Positions 27,673-35,271 of a stretch of DNA of 38,825 bases are shown one piece after another. The stretch lies in NCBI GenBank assembly GCA_947628845.1, contig CANRBK010000005.1, positions 1 through 38,825 of the forward strand, given 5' to 3'. Under the pieces are notes generated by a model. That model was not told where the DNA came from, searched no databases, and saw nothing but the letters and a program-made list of their open reading frames with translations. Source of the DNA: an uncultured Clostridia bacterium (GTDB taxonomy: Bacteria > Bacillota > Clostridia > TANB77 > CAG-508). Within the stretch, counting starts at the first letter, position 1. Each line of letters begins with the position of its first letter. The translations under genes and the position numbers were made by a program.

Positions 27673-29439
27673 ATGATGAATGATAGTGAAAAAAGTAAAC
27701 TATATCTTATAGGATTAAAATATTTAGAAAAAAATGAAAAATTAAAATTCAAAAATGAATTTGATTTTATAAAAACTATATATTTAGAGTCTATAAATTT
27801 TGATATTGGAAATAATATATATGAACTAAAAGAATATTTTAAGTGTAAAATAAATGAAATGGACATAGGTGATATTGCAATATATAAATCCGATAAAAAA
27901 TCATTAATAGGAATAAATTATGGTAGTGCTTTAGAAAAAGGTTTTATGTATTATGATGAAGAAAAACAAAAAGTTAAAATGGCAGAATTGCATGATAATA
28001 TTGAAGAATATAAGTTTCAATATGGCATAAAACTTAATCATAGAAATGTACAAACAATGAATCATTCATTACAATTTAACCAATATAGAAAAGAATATGA
28101 AGAATTTTATTTTAATAGCTATACTATAAAAGATGATAATGAAGCAATATATTTAGAATATGAATTTGAAATACCAAAACTTACCAAATTTAATCCAAAG
28201 TTAAAAATATTAAAAAAAGATTTTGTTTTTAAAAATATTAATACACCATATGTTCAAAATATGGTATTTCATATAGGCCTTATAGAACTTATAAGTTATT
28301 GGAAAAGTACATGTTCTCCTAAAATTATTATTAAGTGTGGGTATTTAAATGAAGAACAAATTGAGTGGTGGAAAAAGTTATATTTTTATGGACTAGGAGA
28401 ATTGTTCTACACAAACAATATAAAAATAGATATTATAAATTTTACAAATATAGAGTGTACAAATGATATAAGTATGTTTGATTATGAAAAAATTAGTGAT
28501 ACTTCTAATGGATATATAGTTCCTATAGGTGGTGGAAAAGATTCTGTTGTAACATTAGAAACACTAAAAGTTAATAGAAATGATGATTATTGTTTAATCA
28601 TCAATCCAAAACCAGTAACTTTAAAATGTGCTGAAATAGCAGGATTTAAATCAAATAATATAATCGAAATTTATAGAACTATAGATAAAAATTTAATAAA
28701 TTTAAATGAAAAAGGATTTATAAATGGACACACTCCGTTTTCCGCTATGCTTGCATTTTTATCATATTTTGTAGCATATTTGTTATCTAAAAAATATATT
28801 GCTGTATCCAATGAAAATAGTGCCAATGAGTCAAATATTATAGGTGAAAAGATAAATCACCAATACTCAAAAAGTTTTGAATTTGAATGTGATTTTGAAA
28901 AATATGCAAGCAAATATTTAAGAGCACCAATAAAGTATTTTAGCTTTTTAAGACCATTGAATGAATTACAAATTGCAAAAATCTTCTCAAAGAAGGAAAA
29001 ATATCACAATATTTTTAAAAGTTGTAACATTGGTAGCAAAGAAAAAGAATGGAAATGGTGTTGTAATTGTGCTAAATGTTTATTTACTTATACAATATTA
29101 AGTCCATATTTATACAAAGAAAAATTAGTTAGAATTTTTGGAGAAGATTTATTTGAAAAATCAAATTTACTAAATACATTTTTAGAATTAACAGGAAATG
29201 GAGAAACAAAACCTTTTGATTGTGTTGGTACTTTTGAAGAAGTAAATTTTGCTATAAGCAAGACAATTGAAAATATTGAAAAAGCAAAAATGGATTTACC
29301 TTATTTATTAAGATATTACAAAGATAATTACAAACTAATAGATACAAAAAATGATTTAACTAAGATATATAACCAAGAAAATAATTTAAATAAAGAACAA
29401 AACGATATATTAAGAAAAGAGGTATTTTCAAGTGATTAA
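27673..29439 (+). CDS. murL: MurL-type UDP-MurNAc-L-Ala-L-Glu epimerase
   Basis: MurL inverts the terminal L-Glu of UDP-MurNAc-L-Ala-L-Glu to D-Glu using ATP. The 588-residue protein has an N-terminal region of about 270 residues and then a PP-loop-like ATP site GGGKDSVVTLE (Gly286-Asp290-Ser291). The family block NESN (385-388), INHQYSKSFEFE (about 394-405) and a Cys cluster WCCNCAKC (462-469) follow. These are the segments I associate with Xanthomonas MurL; the N-terminal part is longer here. The ATG at 27673 follows AAAAGGAG at 10 bases; a TTG at 27664 is too close to that site. Its last 8 bases overlap the murD2 start. Assignment rests on motif recall plus the partner gene. Confidence 0.82.
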   Translation: MMNDSEKSKLYLIGLKYLEKNEKLKFKNEFDFIKTIYLESINFDIGNNIYELKEYFKCKINEMDIGDIAIYKSDKKSLIGINYGSALEKGFMYYDEEKQKVKMAELHDNIEEYKFQYGIKLNHRNVQTMNHSLQFNQYRKEYEEFYFNSYTIKDDNEAIYLEYEFEIPKLTKFNPKLKILKKDFVFKNINTPYVQNMVFHIGLIELISYWKSTCSPKIIIKCGYLNEEQIEWWKKLYFYGLGELFYTNNIKIDIINFTNIECTNDISMFDYEKISDTSNGYIVPIGGGKDSVVTLETLKVNRNDDYCLIINPKPVTLKCAEIAGFKSNNIIEIYRTIDKNLINLNEKGFINGHTPFSAMLAFLSYFVAYLLSKKYIAVSNENSANESNIIGEKINHQYSKSFEFECDFEKYASKYLRAPIKYFSFLRPLNELQIAKIFSKKEKYHNIFKSCNIGSKEKEWKWCCNCAKCLFTYTILSPYLYKEKLVRIFGEDLFEKSNLLNTFLELTGNGETKPFDCVGTFEEVNFAISKTIENIEKAKMDLPYLLRYYKDNYKLIDTKNDLTKIYNQENNLNKEQNDILRKEVFSSD

Positions 29440-30778
29440 TGATTTAATACAATATTTTAAAGATAAAAAAATACTTATTTTAGGATTAGGAAAAGAAGGC
29501 CAATCAACATATAAATTAATAAGAAAATATTTAAAAGATCAACATTTATATATTGCCGACAAAAAAGAAGATTTTGAGAATAGCTTTGAACTATTAAAAA
29601 AAGATAATAACATAACTTGTATAAGTGGTAAAAAATATATAGAAAATTTACAAGATTATGATATTATTATGAAATCTCCTGGAATTTCTTTTGCTTATGT
29701 AGATACTTCACAATATCTTCATAAAATTAAATCACAATTAGAATTATTATTAGAATTTTTCAACGTTTTTACTATAGGAATTACTGGAACAAAAGGAAAA
29801 AGTACAACAAGCTCATTAATATATAAAATGCTAAAAGATCAAAATATAAATAGTATATTGCTAGGTAATATTGGTGTTCCAATATTTGATTATATTGATA
29901 CTATACAAGAAGATATGACATTAGTTTTAGAAATGTCATCACATCAATTAGAATATATGGAGCTATCTCCTAATATTGCAATTTTATTAAATATTTATGA
30001 AGAACATCTTGACCATTATGAATCTTTTGAAAAATATGCTATGGCTAAATGTAATATTTTTAAATATCAAACAAAATCAGATTACTTTTTATACAATACA
30101 GATATTGAAATACTAAATAAATTAGTAAAAAATCCAAATGGAATCACTTATAAAGTAAGTTTTAATGATAACTATGAAAGCAATATATATTTAAAAGAAA
30201 ATAAGATATATTTTAATGCAAATCATATATACGATAAAAATGAACCTAGAAACTTGCTTGGAGATTATAATCTAAATAATATTATGTTTGTACTTGCTGT
30301 TTCAGAAATATTAAAATTAGATATAAATAAAACAAAAAAAAGTATTAGCGAATTTAAAACATTAGAACATAGATTAGAATTTGTTGGTAAATATAATGAT
30401 ATTCTATATTATGATAATAGTATCGGAACTATACCAAAGGCGACAATAGAAGCAGTAGAAGCTTTAAAATATGTTGACACATTAATTATAGGCGGAATGG
30501 ATAGAGGAATTGACAATACTGATTTTATAAACTATTTAAATAATAGTAATATTAGTAATATAATTTGTATGCCTAAAACCGGACATGATATTGCTAAAAA
30601 GCTAATCGAAGAAAAAAGATACATTGTTAATGATTTAGAAAATGCAGTTTATACTGCTAAAAATGTAACTAAAAAAGGAATGATTTGCTTATTATCTCCA
30701 GCAGCAGCAAGTTATGGCTTTTTTAAAAACTTTGAAGAAAAAGGAAATTTATATAAACAATTAGTACAAAGCACCTAA
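29432..30778 (+). CDS. murD2: MurD-family ligase, probably MurD2 (UDP-MurNAc-L-Ala--L-Glu ligase)
   Basis: A 448-residue Mur ligase with an N-terminal Rossmann-like domain (ILILGLGKEGQSTY), the P-loop GITGTKGKST (116-125), the Mg/ATP region EMSSHQLEYM, HLDHYESFEKYAMAKCNIF, LGDYNLNNI, EHRLEFVG, the GGMDRGID loop, and the LSPAAASYGFFKNFEEKGNL ending of MurD proteins. It starts with GTG (29432), 9 bases after AAGAGG, and overlaps murL by 8 bases. Beside MurL the substrate is expected to be L-Glu, so this would be MurD2 and not a second D-Glu-adding MurD. The stereochemistry cannot be read from sequence alone. A short hairpin (30768-30785) covers the stop codon and the terminator at 30831-30879 follows. 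Confidence 0.85.
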   Translation: MINDLIQYFKDKKILILGLGKEGQSTYKLIRKYLKDQHLYIADKKEDFENSFELLKKDNNITCISGKKYIENLQDYDIIMKSPGISFAYVDTSQYLHKIKSQLELLLEFFNVFTIGITGTKGKSTTSSLIYKMLKDQNINSILLGNIGVPIFDYIDTIQEDMTLVLEMSSHQLEYMELSPNIAILLNIYEEHLDHYESFEKYAMAKCNIFKYQTKSDYFLYNTDIEILNKLVKNPNGITYKVSFNDNYESNIYLKENKIYFNANHIYDKNEPRNLLGDYNLNNIMFVLAVSEILKLDINKTKKSISEFKTLEHRLEFVGKYNDILYYDNSIGTIPKATIEAVEALKYVDTLIIGGMDRGIDNTDFINYLNNSNISNIICMPKTGHDIAKKLIEEKRYIVNDLENAVYTAKNVTKKGMICLLSPAAASYGFFKNFEEKGNLYKQLVQST

Positions 30779-30830
30779 GTGCTTTACTACTATCTTTCTA
30801 ATTAAAATTTCTTTTCTCTATATACATAAA

Positions 30831-30879
30831 TTAAAACAAAAGTATGAAAATTAAAATTAATTTCATACTTTTGTTTTAA
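30831..30879. terminator. Bidirectional terminator between murD2 and pnp
   Basis: A perfect 19-bp stem (30831-30849 with 30861-30879) with an 11-base loop; A/T-rich flanks give short T-runs on both strands. It separates the convergent murD2 and pnp genes. Confidence 0.85.
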
Positions 30880-30884
30880 TTATT

Positions 30885-33056
30885 CTATATATCTTGTTTA
30901 TCCTCTGATAATATAGCAGTTAAATTAATTCTACCTTGTTCATCGATGTCAAGAACTTTAACAGTAACTTTATCACCTACATTTAATACATCTTCTACTT
31001 TTTTAATTCTTTCTTTAGAAATCTTAGAAATATGAAGTAGTCCTTCCTTTCCATTAACTCCTAAATCAACAAAAGCTCCAAAAGTTGTAGTTCTTGTTAC
31101 TTCACCATAATAGATTCCACCAACCTCAACTTCTCTTACTATATCTTCTATCATTTCTAATGCTTGATTTGATTTTTCTGAATCATTTGAATAAATAAAT
31201 ACTTGTCCATCTTCTTTAATATCTATTTTTACTCCTGTTGCATCTATTATTTTATTGATTGTTTCTCCACCTTTACCAATAACGTCTTTAATTTTTTCTA
31301 CTTTAATTTTTGTATTTACTATTCTTGGTGCATATTTTGATATTTCTTTTCTAGGCTCTGAAATTACTGGTAACATTATATCTTCTAATATATGTTTTCT
31401 AGCAATTCTTGTTCTTTCAAAAGCTTCTTTAATTACATCATAAGATAATCCATCTACTTTAATATCAACTTGTATAGCTGTAATACCCTTTTCTGTTCCT
31501 CCAACTTTGAAATCCATATCTCCGAAAAAGTCTTCAATTCCTTGAATATCTGTTAACATTACATAGTCATTTTCATCATTTGGATTTGTTACTAATCCTG
31601 TTGAAATACCAGCAACTGGTCTTTTTATTGGAACACCTGCTGCCATTAATGATAATGTGCTTCCACATATACTTGCTTGTGATGTTGAACCATTTGAAGA
31701 TAATACTTCTGATACAACTCTTATTGCATAAGGGAATTCTTCTTCTGATGGTAACACTGGAACTAGTGCTTTTTCTGCTAATGCACCATGTCCAATTTCT
31801 CTCCTACCTGGTCCTCTTGATGGTCTTGCTTCTCCTACACTATAACTTGGGAAATTATATTGATGCATATATCTTTTTGCTGTTTCTGTATCAATTCCAT
31901 CAAGTTCTTGTTCTTCTGAAACCATACCTAATGTTGTTACTGATAATACTTGAGTTTGCCCTCTAGTAAATAAAGCACTTCCATGTACTCTTGGTAATAA
32001 ATCAATTTCACATGATAATGGTCTTATCTCGTCTAATGCTCTACCATCTACTCTTTTATGCTCATTAAATATCATATTTCTTACACATTTTTTCTGTAAT
32101 TTATAAATAGCTTCTCCTATATCTGACTTATGTTCTTCTGCTGCTTCTTCTCCAAATTTTTCGGTATATGCAGTTGCTATTTTATCAGATACTTCAGCTA
32201 CATTATTATCTCTAGTTTCTTTATCTGGTTCTTGTAATGCTTGTTTAATTTCTTCTTCAAAGTTTTTTTCTATATATTCATATACATCATGGTCAACTTC
32301 AAATGATTTATATTCAAATTTTGGTTTTCCAATTTCTTCTTTCATTTTTTGAATAAATTTGCATATTTTCTTTATTTCTTCATGTCCTGCTTTTATTGCA
32401 TCTAACATAACATCATCTGGAACTTCATTTGCTCCTGCCTCTATCATTGCAATTTTTGCTTCTGTTCCTGCAACTGTTAATGTTAAATCAGATATTTTTC
32501 TTTGTTCTTCAGTTGGGTTTATTATAATTTTTCCATCTACTAAGCCTACATTTACTGCTGCTGTTGGTCCACCAAATGGTATATCAGATATTGATAATGC
32601 TGCTGAAGCACCTACCATAGCAGCTACTTCTGGTGAGTTGTCTTGATCTACTGAAAGCACTGTTGCAACAACTACTACATCATTTCTGAAATCTTTTGGA
32701 AATAATGGTCTTAAAGGTCTATCTATTGCTCTTGATGTAAGTATTGCTTTATCACTTGGCTTTCCTTCTCTTTTTTGGAATGATCCTGGTATTTTTCCAA
32801 CTGAATATAATTTTTCTTCATAATCAACTGATAATGGGAAAAAGTCAATTCCATCTTTTGGCTCTTTTGAAGCTGTAACGTTTACCATTACAACTGTATC
32901 TCCATATCTAACCAATACGCTTCCATTAGCTAGTCCTGCCATTTTACCTGTTTCAAATACAAGTTTTCTTCCTGCTAATTCTGTTTCATAAGTTTTAAAC
33001 ATACTATTTTCTTCCTTTCCTTCTTTTTTACTCCATTTTTTCATAAATTCAAACAT
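30885..33056 (-). CDS. pnp: Polyribonucleotide nucleotidyltransferase (PNPase)
   Basis: PNPase degrades RNA 3' to 5' by phosphorolysis as a trimeric ring. The protein has two RNase PH-like domains (SFQKREGKPSDKAILTSRAI, RPLRPLFPKDF; RGQTQVLSVTTLG, RPSRGPGRREIGHGALAEKA), a helical linker, a KH domain (IKDVIGKGGETINKIID) and an S1 domain (YYGEVTRTTTFGAFVDLG). From ATG 33056, with GGAGG 8 bases before it, the product has 723 residues. The usual PNPase start would be the internal ATG at residue 19 (MFKTYETELAGRKL), which also has an AAGGAAAGGAAG site. So the N-terminal 18 residues may be optional. The structured leader at 33060-33140 may be used for self-control. Confidence 0.97.
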   Translation of the reverse strand: MFEFMKKWSKKEGKEENSMFKTYETELAGRKLVFETGKMAGLANGSVLVRYGDTVVMVNVTASKEPKDGIDFFPLSVDYEEKLYSVGKIPGSFQKREGKPSDKAILTSRAIDRPLRPLFPKDFRNDVVVVATVLSVDQDNSPEVAAMVGASAALSISDIPFGGPTAAVNVGLVDGKIIINPTEEQRKISDLTLTVAGTEAKIAMIEAGANEVPDDVMLDAIKAGHEEIKKICKFIQKMKEEIGKPKFEYKSFEVDHDVYEYIEKNFEEEIKQALQEPDKETRDNNVAEVSDKIATAYTEKFGEEAAEEHKSDIGEAIYKLQKKCVRNMIFNEHKRVDGRALDEIRPLSCEIDLLPRVHGSALFTRGQTQVLSVTTLGMVSEEQELDGIDTETAKRYMHQYNFPSYSVGEARPSRGPGRREIGHGALAEKALVPVLPSEEEFPYAIRVVSEVLSSNGSTSQASICGSTLSLMAAGVPIKRPVAGISTGLVTNPNDENDYVMLTDIQGIEDFFGDMDFKVGGTEKGITAIQVDIKVDGLSYDVIKEAFERTRIARKHILEDIMLPVISEPRKEISKYAPRIVNTKIKVEKIKDVIGKGGETINKIIDATGVKIDIKEDGQVFIYSNDSEKSNQALEMIEDIVREVEVGGIYYGEVTRTTTFGAFVDLGVNGKEGLLHISKISKERIKKVEDVLNVGDKVTVKVLDIDEQGRINLTAILSEDKQDI

Positions 33057-33059
33057 AGT

Positions 33060-33140
33060 TTGTTCCTCCTTAGGAAAAGATGGATGTTCCTTAAACTCCC
33101 TCGTAGTAAGGAAGAATGGACACTCCTTCTTATCTTTTAC
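33060..33140 (-). promoter_or_regulatory. Structured 5' leader of pnp
   Basis: On the minus strand an outer helix AAAAGAT/ATCTTTT encloses a stem AAGGA/TCCTT and smaller elements and ends right before the ribosome binding site. A local TTCC-TAAG-GAGGAA fold can hide the site itself. Many pnp genes are self-regulated through a leader hairpin cut by RNase III. The same use here is inferred. Nothing else is seen up to 33271 except a weak TATAAT (33204-33199). Confidence 0.4.
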
Positions 33141-33271
33141 TAATTTTAAGCCTAATTTAGATTGTAACCTCTATAATATTCTGACTTTAGTTCAAAATAT
33201 TATACAAGCTACTTACCTAAATTATTGGCTTACTTTTTAAGATATCAAAATTTATTTCATAAATTTTGCAT

Positions 33272-33309
33272 AAGAGCCTATGTTAAATTTTTATTTTTCA
33301 TAGGCTCTT
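33272..33309 (-). terminator. Hairpin after rpsO
   Basis: A perfect 11-bp stem (33309-33299 with 33282-33272) and a 16-base loop lie just after the rpsO stop. The T-run is weak, so some read-through into pnp is likely, as in other rpsO-pnp pairs. Confidence 0.6.
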
Positions 33310-33317
33310 GTATCTTA

Positions 33318-33581
33318 TTATTTTCTTAATCCTAATTTTTCAACAATATCTCTGTATCTTTGTACATCTTTTTTTGATAAATAGTTTAATAAATTTCTTC
33401 TTTTACCAACCATTTTTAATAATCCCCTTCTTGAGTGATTATCTTTAACATGTATTTTTAGATGTTCTGTTAATTCATTAATTCTTTCTGTTAAAAGAGC
33501 TATTTGTACTTCTGGTGAACCAGTGTCTTTTTCTTCCCTTTTATAAGTATTAATTATTTCTTGTTTTCTTTCCTTTGTCAT
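33318..33581 (-). CDS. rpsO: Ribosomal protein S15
   Basis: The 87-residue S15 binds the 16S rRNA central domain early in 30S assembly. Signatures are [41 protein letters not shown] and [20 protein letters not shown]. The AGGAGGTG site is 6-8 bases before the ATG. Position directly before pnp is the widespread rpsO-pnp order. A promoter lies at 33681-33709 and the leader between them can fold, consistent with the self-regulation known for rpsO in other bacteria. Confidence 0.98.
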   Translation of the reverse strand: MTKERKQEIINTYKREEKDTGSPEVQIALLTERINELTEHLKIHVKDNHSRRGLLKMVGKRRNLLNYLSKKDVQRYRDIVEKLGLRK

Positions 33582-33609
33582 GTTTTACACCTCCTATTTT
33601 TATTTAAAT

Positions 33610-33661
33610 CCTTTAACTGAGCTTTTAGCTTTGGTGTTTTACTTAAAAGCTAAGTAAAAGG
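33610..33661 (-). promoter_or_regulatory. Possible S15 autoregulatory leader structure
   Basis: In the minus-strand leader CCTTT/AAAGG forms an outer helix (33661-33657 with 33614-33610), then an internal loop, then AGCTTTT/AAAAGCT. It ends close to the rpsO ribosome binding site. S15 is known to bind its own leader in several bacteria; I infer but cannot show it here. Confidence 0.4.
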
Positions 33662-33680
33662 TTTATATTTTTACTTAAAT

Positions 33681-33709
33681 AGTATACTATATTTTATTTA
33701 TTTTGACAA
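33681..33709 (-). promoter_or_regulatory. SigA-type promoter of rpsO
   Basis: Minus strand TTGTCA (33709-33704), 17 bases, TATACT (33686-33681). Confidence 0.75.
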
Positions 33710-33733
33710 GTATTTTTTTTATTTATTTACTTT

Positions 33734-35149
33734 TTATGTTAAATTTCTTGCCATTTGTACTCCTGATGCTGAAGCCATCATCAAACCTCTTGTCATTCCT
33801 CCGCCATCTCCAATTGAATATAAACCTTTTATACTTGTTTCAAAATTTTTATCTATAACTATTTGATTACTATAAAACTTTATTTCAGGTCCATATAATA
33901 AATTATCTGGATTTGCAAATCCTTCTACAACTTTATCTATTGTTCTAATAAATTGCAATATATCTGTCATTGTTCTATATCCAATAGCAAAAGTTATATC
34001 CCCTGGAACAGCTGATTTTAAAGTAGGCTTTACAGAATTATTTTTTAATTCTTCTTCCCATGTACGTTTTCCTCTGTAAATATCTCCCAATCTTTGTACA
34101 ACTATATTTCCATTTCCTAATTCATTTAAATTTTTGGCAACATTTCTTCCATATTCAATAGGCTTATCAAATGGATATGTAAAATTATGTGATACTAAAA
34201 TTGCTAAATTTGTATTTTCACTTTTTCTTTCTTTATATGAATGTCCATTTACTAATGATAAATTATTATCATAAACTTCAGCTGAAACAAAGCCACTAGG
34301 ATTTTGGCAGAATGTTCTTACTTTGTCTTTAAATGGTGTTGGTCTACCTACAAATTTTCCTTCGTACATATACTTATTTATTTTTTCCATTATTTTGTCA
34401 GGTAATTCATATCTAACTCCTATATCTACAACTCCGGCTCTAGTCTCAATATTGTGTCTTTCACACATTTGAACTAACCAATTAGCTCCCTTTCTTCCAA
34501 CTCCAATAACAACTTTATCTGCATATATTTGTTCTGTCAAATCATTACTATATGATTTAATTTCTACTCCTTTTATTTTTTCATTTTCAATAATTAAATC
34601 TTCAACCTTTGTTTCAAACATCATGTCTATACCATTTTCTTCTAAATAGTTTTCTAATTTTTTATATAATTCATGAGCTTTTTCTGTTCCTAAATGCCTA
34701 ATAGGTATATTTATTAATGATAATCCTTCTTTTTTTGCCTTTTTTTGTATTTCTTTAACTTCTTCTACATATTGTGTTCCTTCTAATTTTGTATCTGCTC
34801 CAAATTCTAAATAAATCTTATCAGTATAGTCTATTAATCTTTTTGTTTCTTCTACTCCTATATATTTATGTAAATTTCCTCCTACGTGAAAATCATCATC
34901 TTCTTTATTGTATAATGATAATTTACCATCTGAAAAAGCTCCCGCTCCTGAAAATCCACTTGTTATATTACAAAATGGCTTACATTTTACACATTTACCA
35001 GCTTTTTCAATTGGGCAACTTCTATTTTCAACTCTTTTACCTTGTTCTATCAATAAAATTTTTTTATTTTTATTAATTTTTGTCATCTCATAAGCAAAAA
35101 ATATTGAACTTGGTCCCATTCCTACTACTATTACATCATATTTTTTCAT
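33734..35149 (-). CDS. FAD-dependent oxidoreductase of the COG2509 type
   Basis: A 471-residue flavoprotein. The N-terminal nucleotide fold is VIVVGMGPSSIFFAYEM, with Pro-Ser-Ser where GxGxxG usually ends. ILLIEQGK gives the ribose-binding acidic residue. A Cys-rich segment (SCPIEKAGKCVKCKPFCNI, about 44-62) and GFSGAGAFSDGKLSLY follow. The C-terminal FAD segment is GLYSIGDGGGMTRGLMMASASG. This matches a widespread but uncharacterised FAD-dependent dehydrogenase family. The four Cys in the N-terminal part could hold a metal or a redox disulphide. AAAGGAT lies about 10 bases before the ATG. It is not clearly linked to either neighbour. Confidence 0.85.
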   Translation of the reverse strand: MKKYDVIVVGMGPSSIFFAYEMTKINKNKKILLIEQGKRVENRSCPIEKAGKCVKCKPFCNITSGFSGAGAFSDGKLSLYNKEDDDFHVGGNLHKYIGVEETKRLIDYTDKIYLEFGADTKLEGTQYVEEVKEIQKKAKKEGLSLINIPIRHLGTEKAHELYKKLENYLEENGIDMMFETKVEDLIIENEKIKGVEIKSYSNDLTEQIYADKVVIGVGRKGANWLVQMCERHNIETRAGVVDIGVRYELPDKIMEKINKYMYEGKFVGRPTPFKDKVRTFCQNPSGFVSAEVYDNNLSLVNGHSYKERKSENTNLAILVSHNFTYPFDKPIEYGRNVAKNLNELGNGNIVVQRLGDIYRGKRTWEEELKNNSVKPTLKSAVPGDITFAIGYRTMTDILQFIRTIDKVVEGFANPDNLLYGPEIKFYSNQIVIDKNFETSIKGLYSIGDGGGMTRGLMMASASGVQMARNLT

Positions 35150-35231
35150 TTTACCACATCCTTTTCCATATCATTCTATATTTATTTTATTAATTTGTCT
35201 ATAGTTAATTCGAAAAATTATTATGATTTAT

Positions 35232-35266
35232 AAAAAACTCCGGCATATATATATGTCAGAGTTTTT
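35232..35266 (-). terminator. Terminator after clpC
   Basis: An imperfect 15-bp stem (two mismatches) around ATATAT; on the minus strand it ends in GAGTTTTTT (35237-35232). Confidence 0.8.
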
Positions 35267-35271
35267 ATATT

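Noticed and set aside
31580-31966. 128-codon plus-strand frame opposite pnp
   Set aside because: Shadow frame made of Leu-rich low-complexity sequence; pnp on the other strand is certain.
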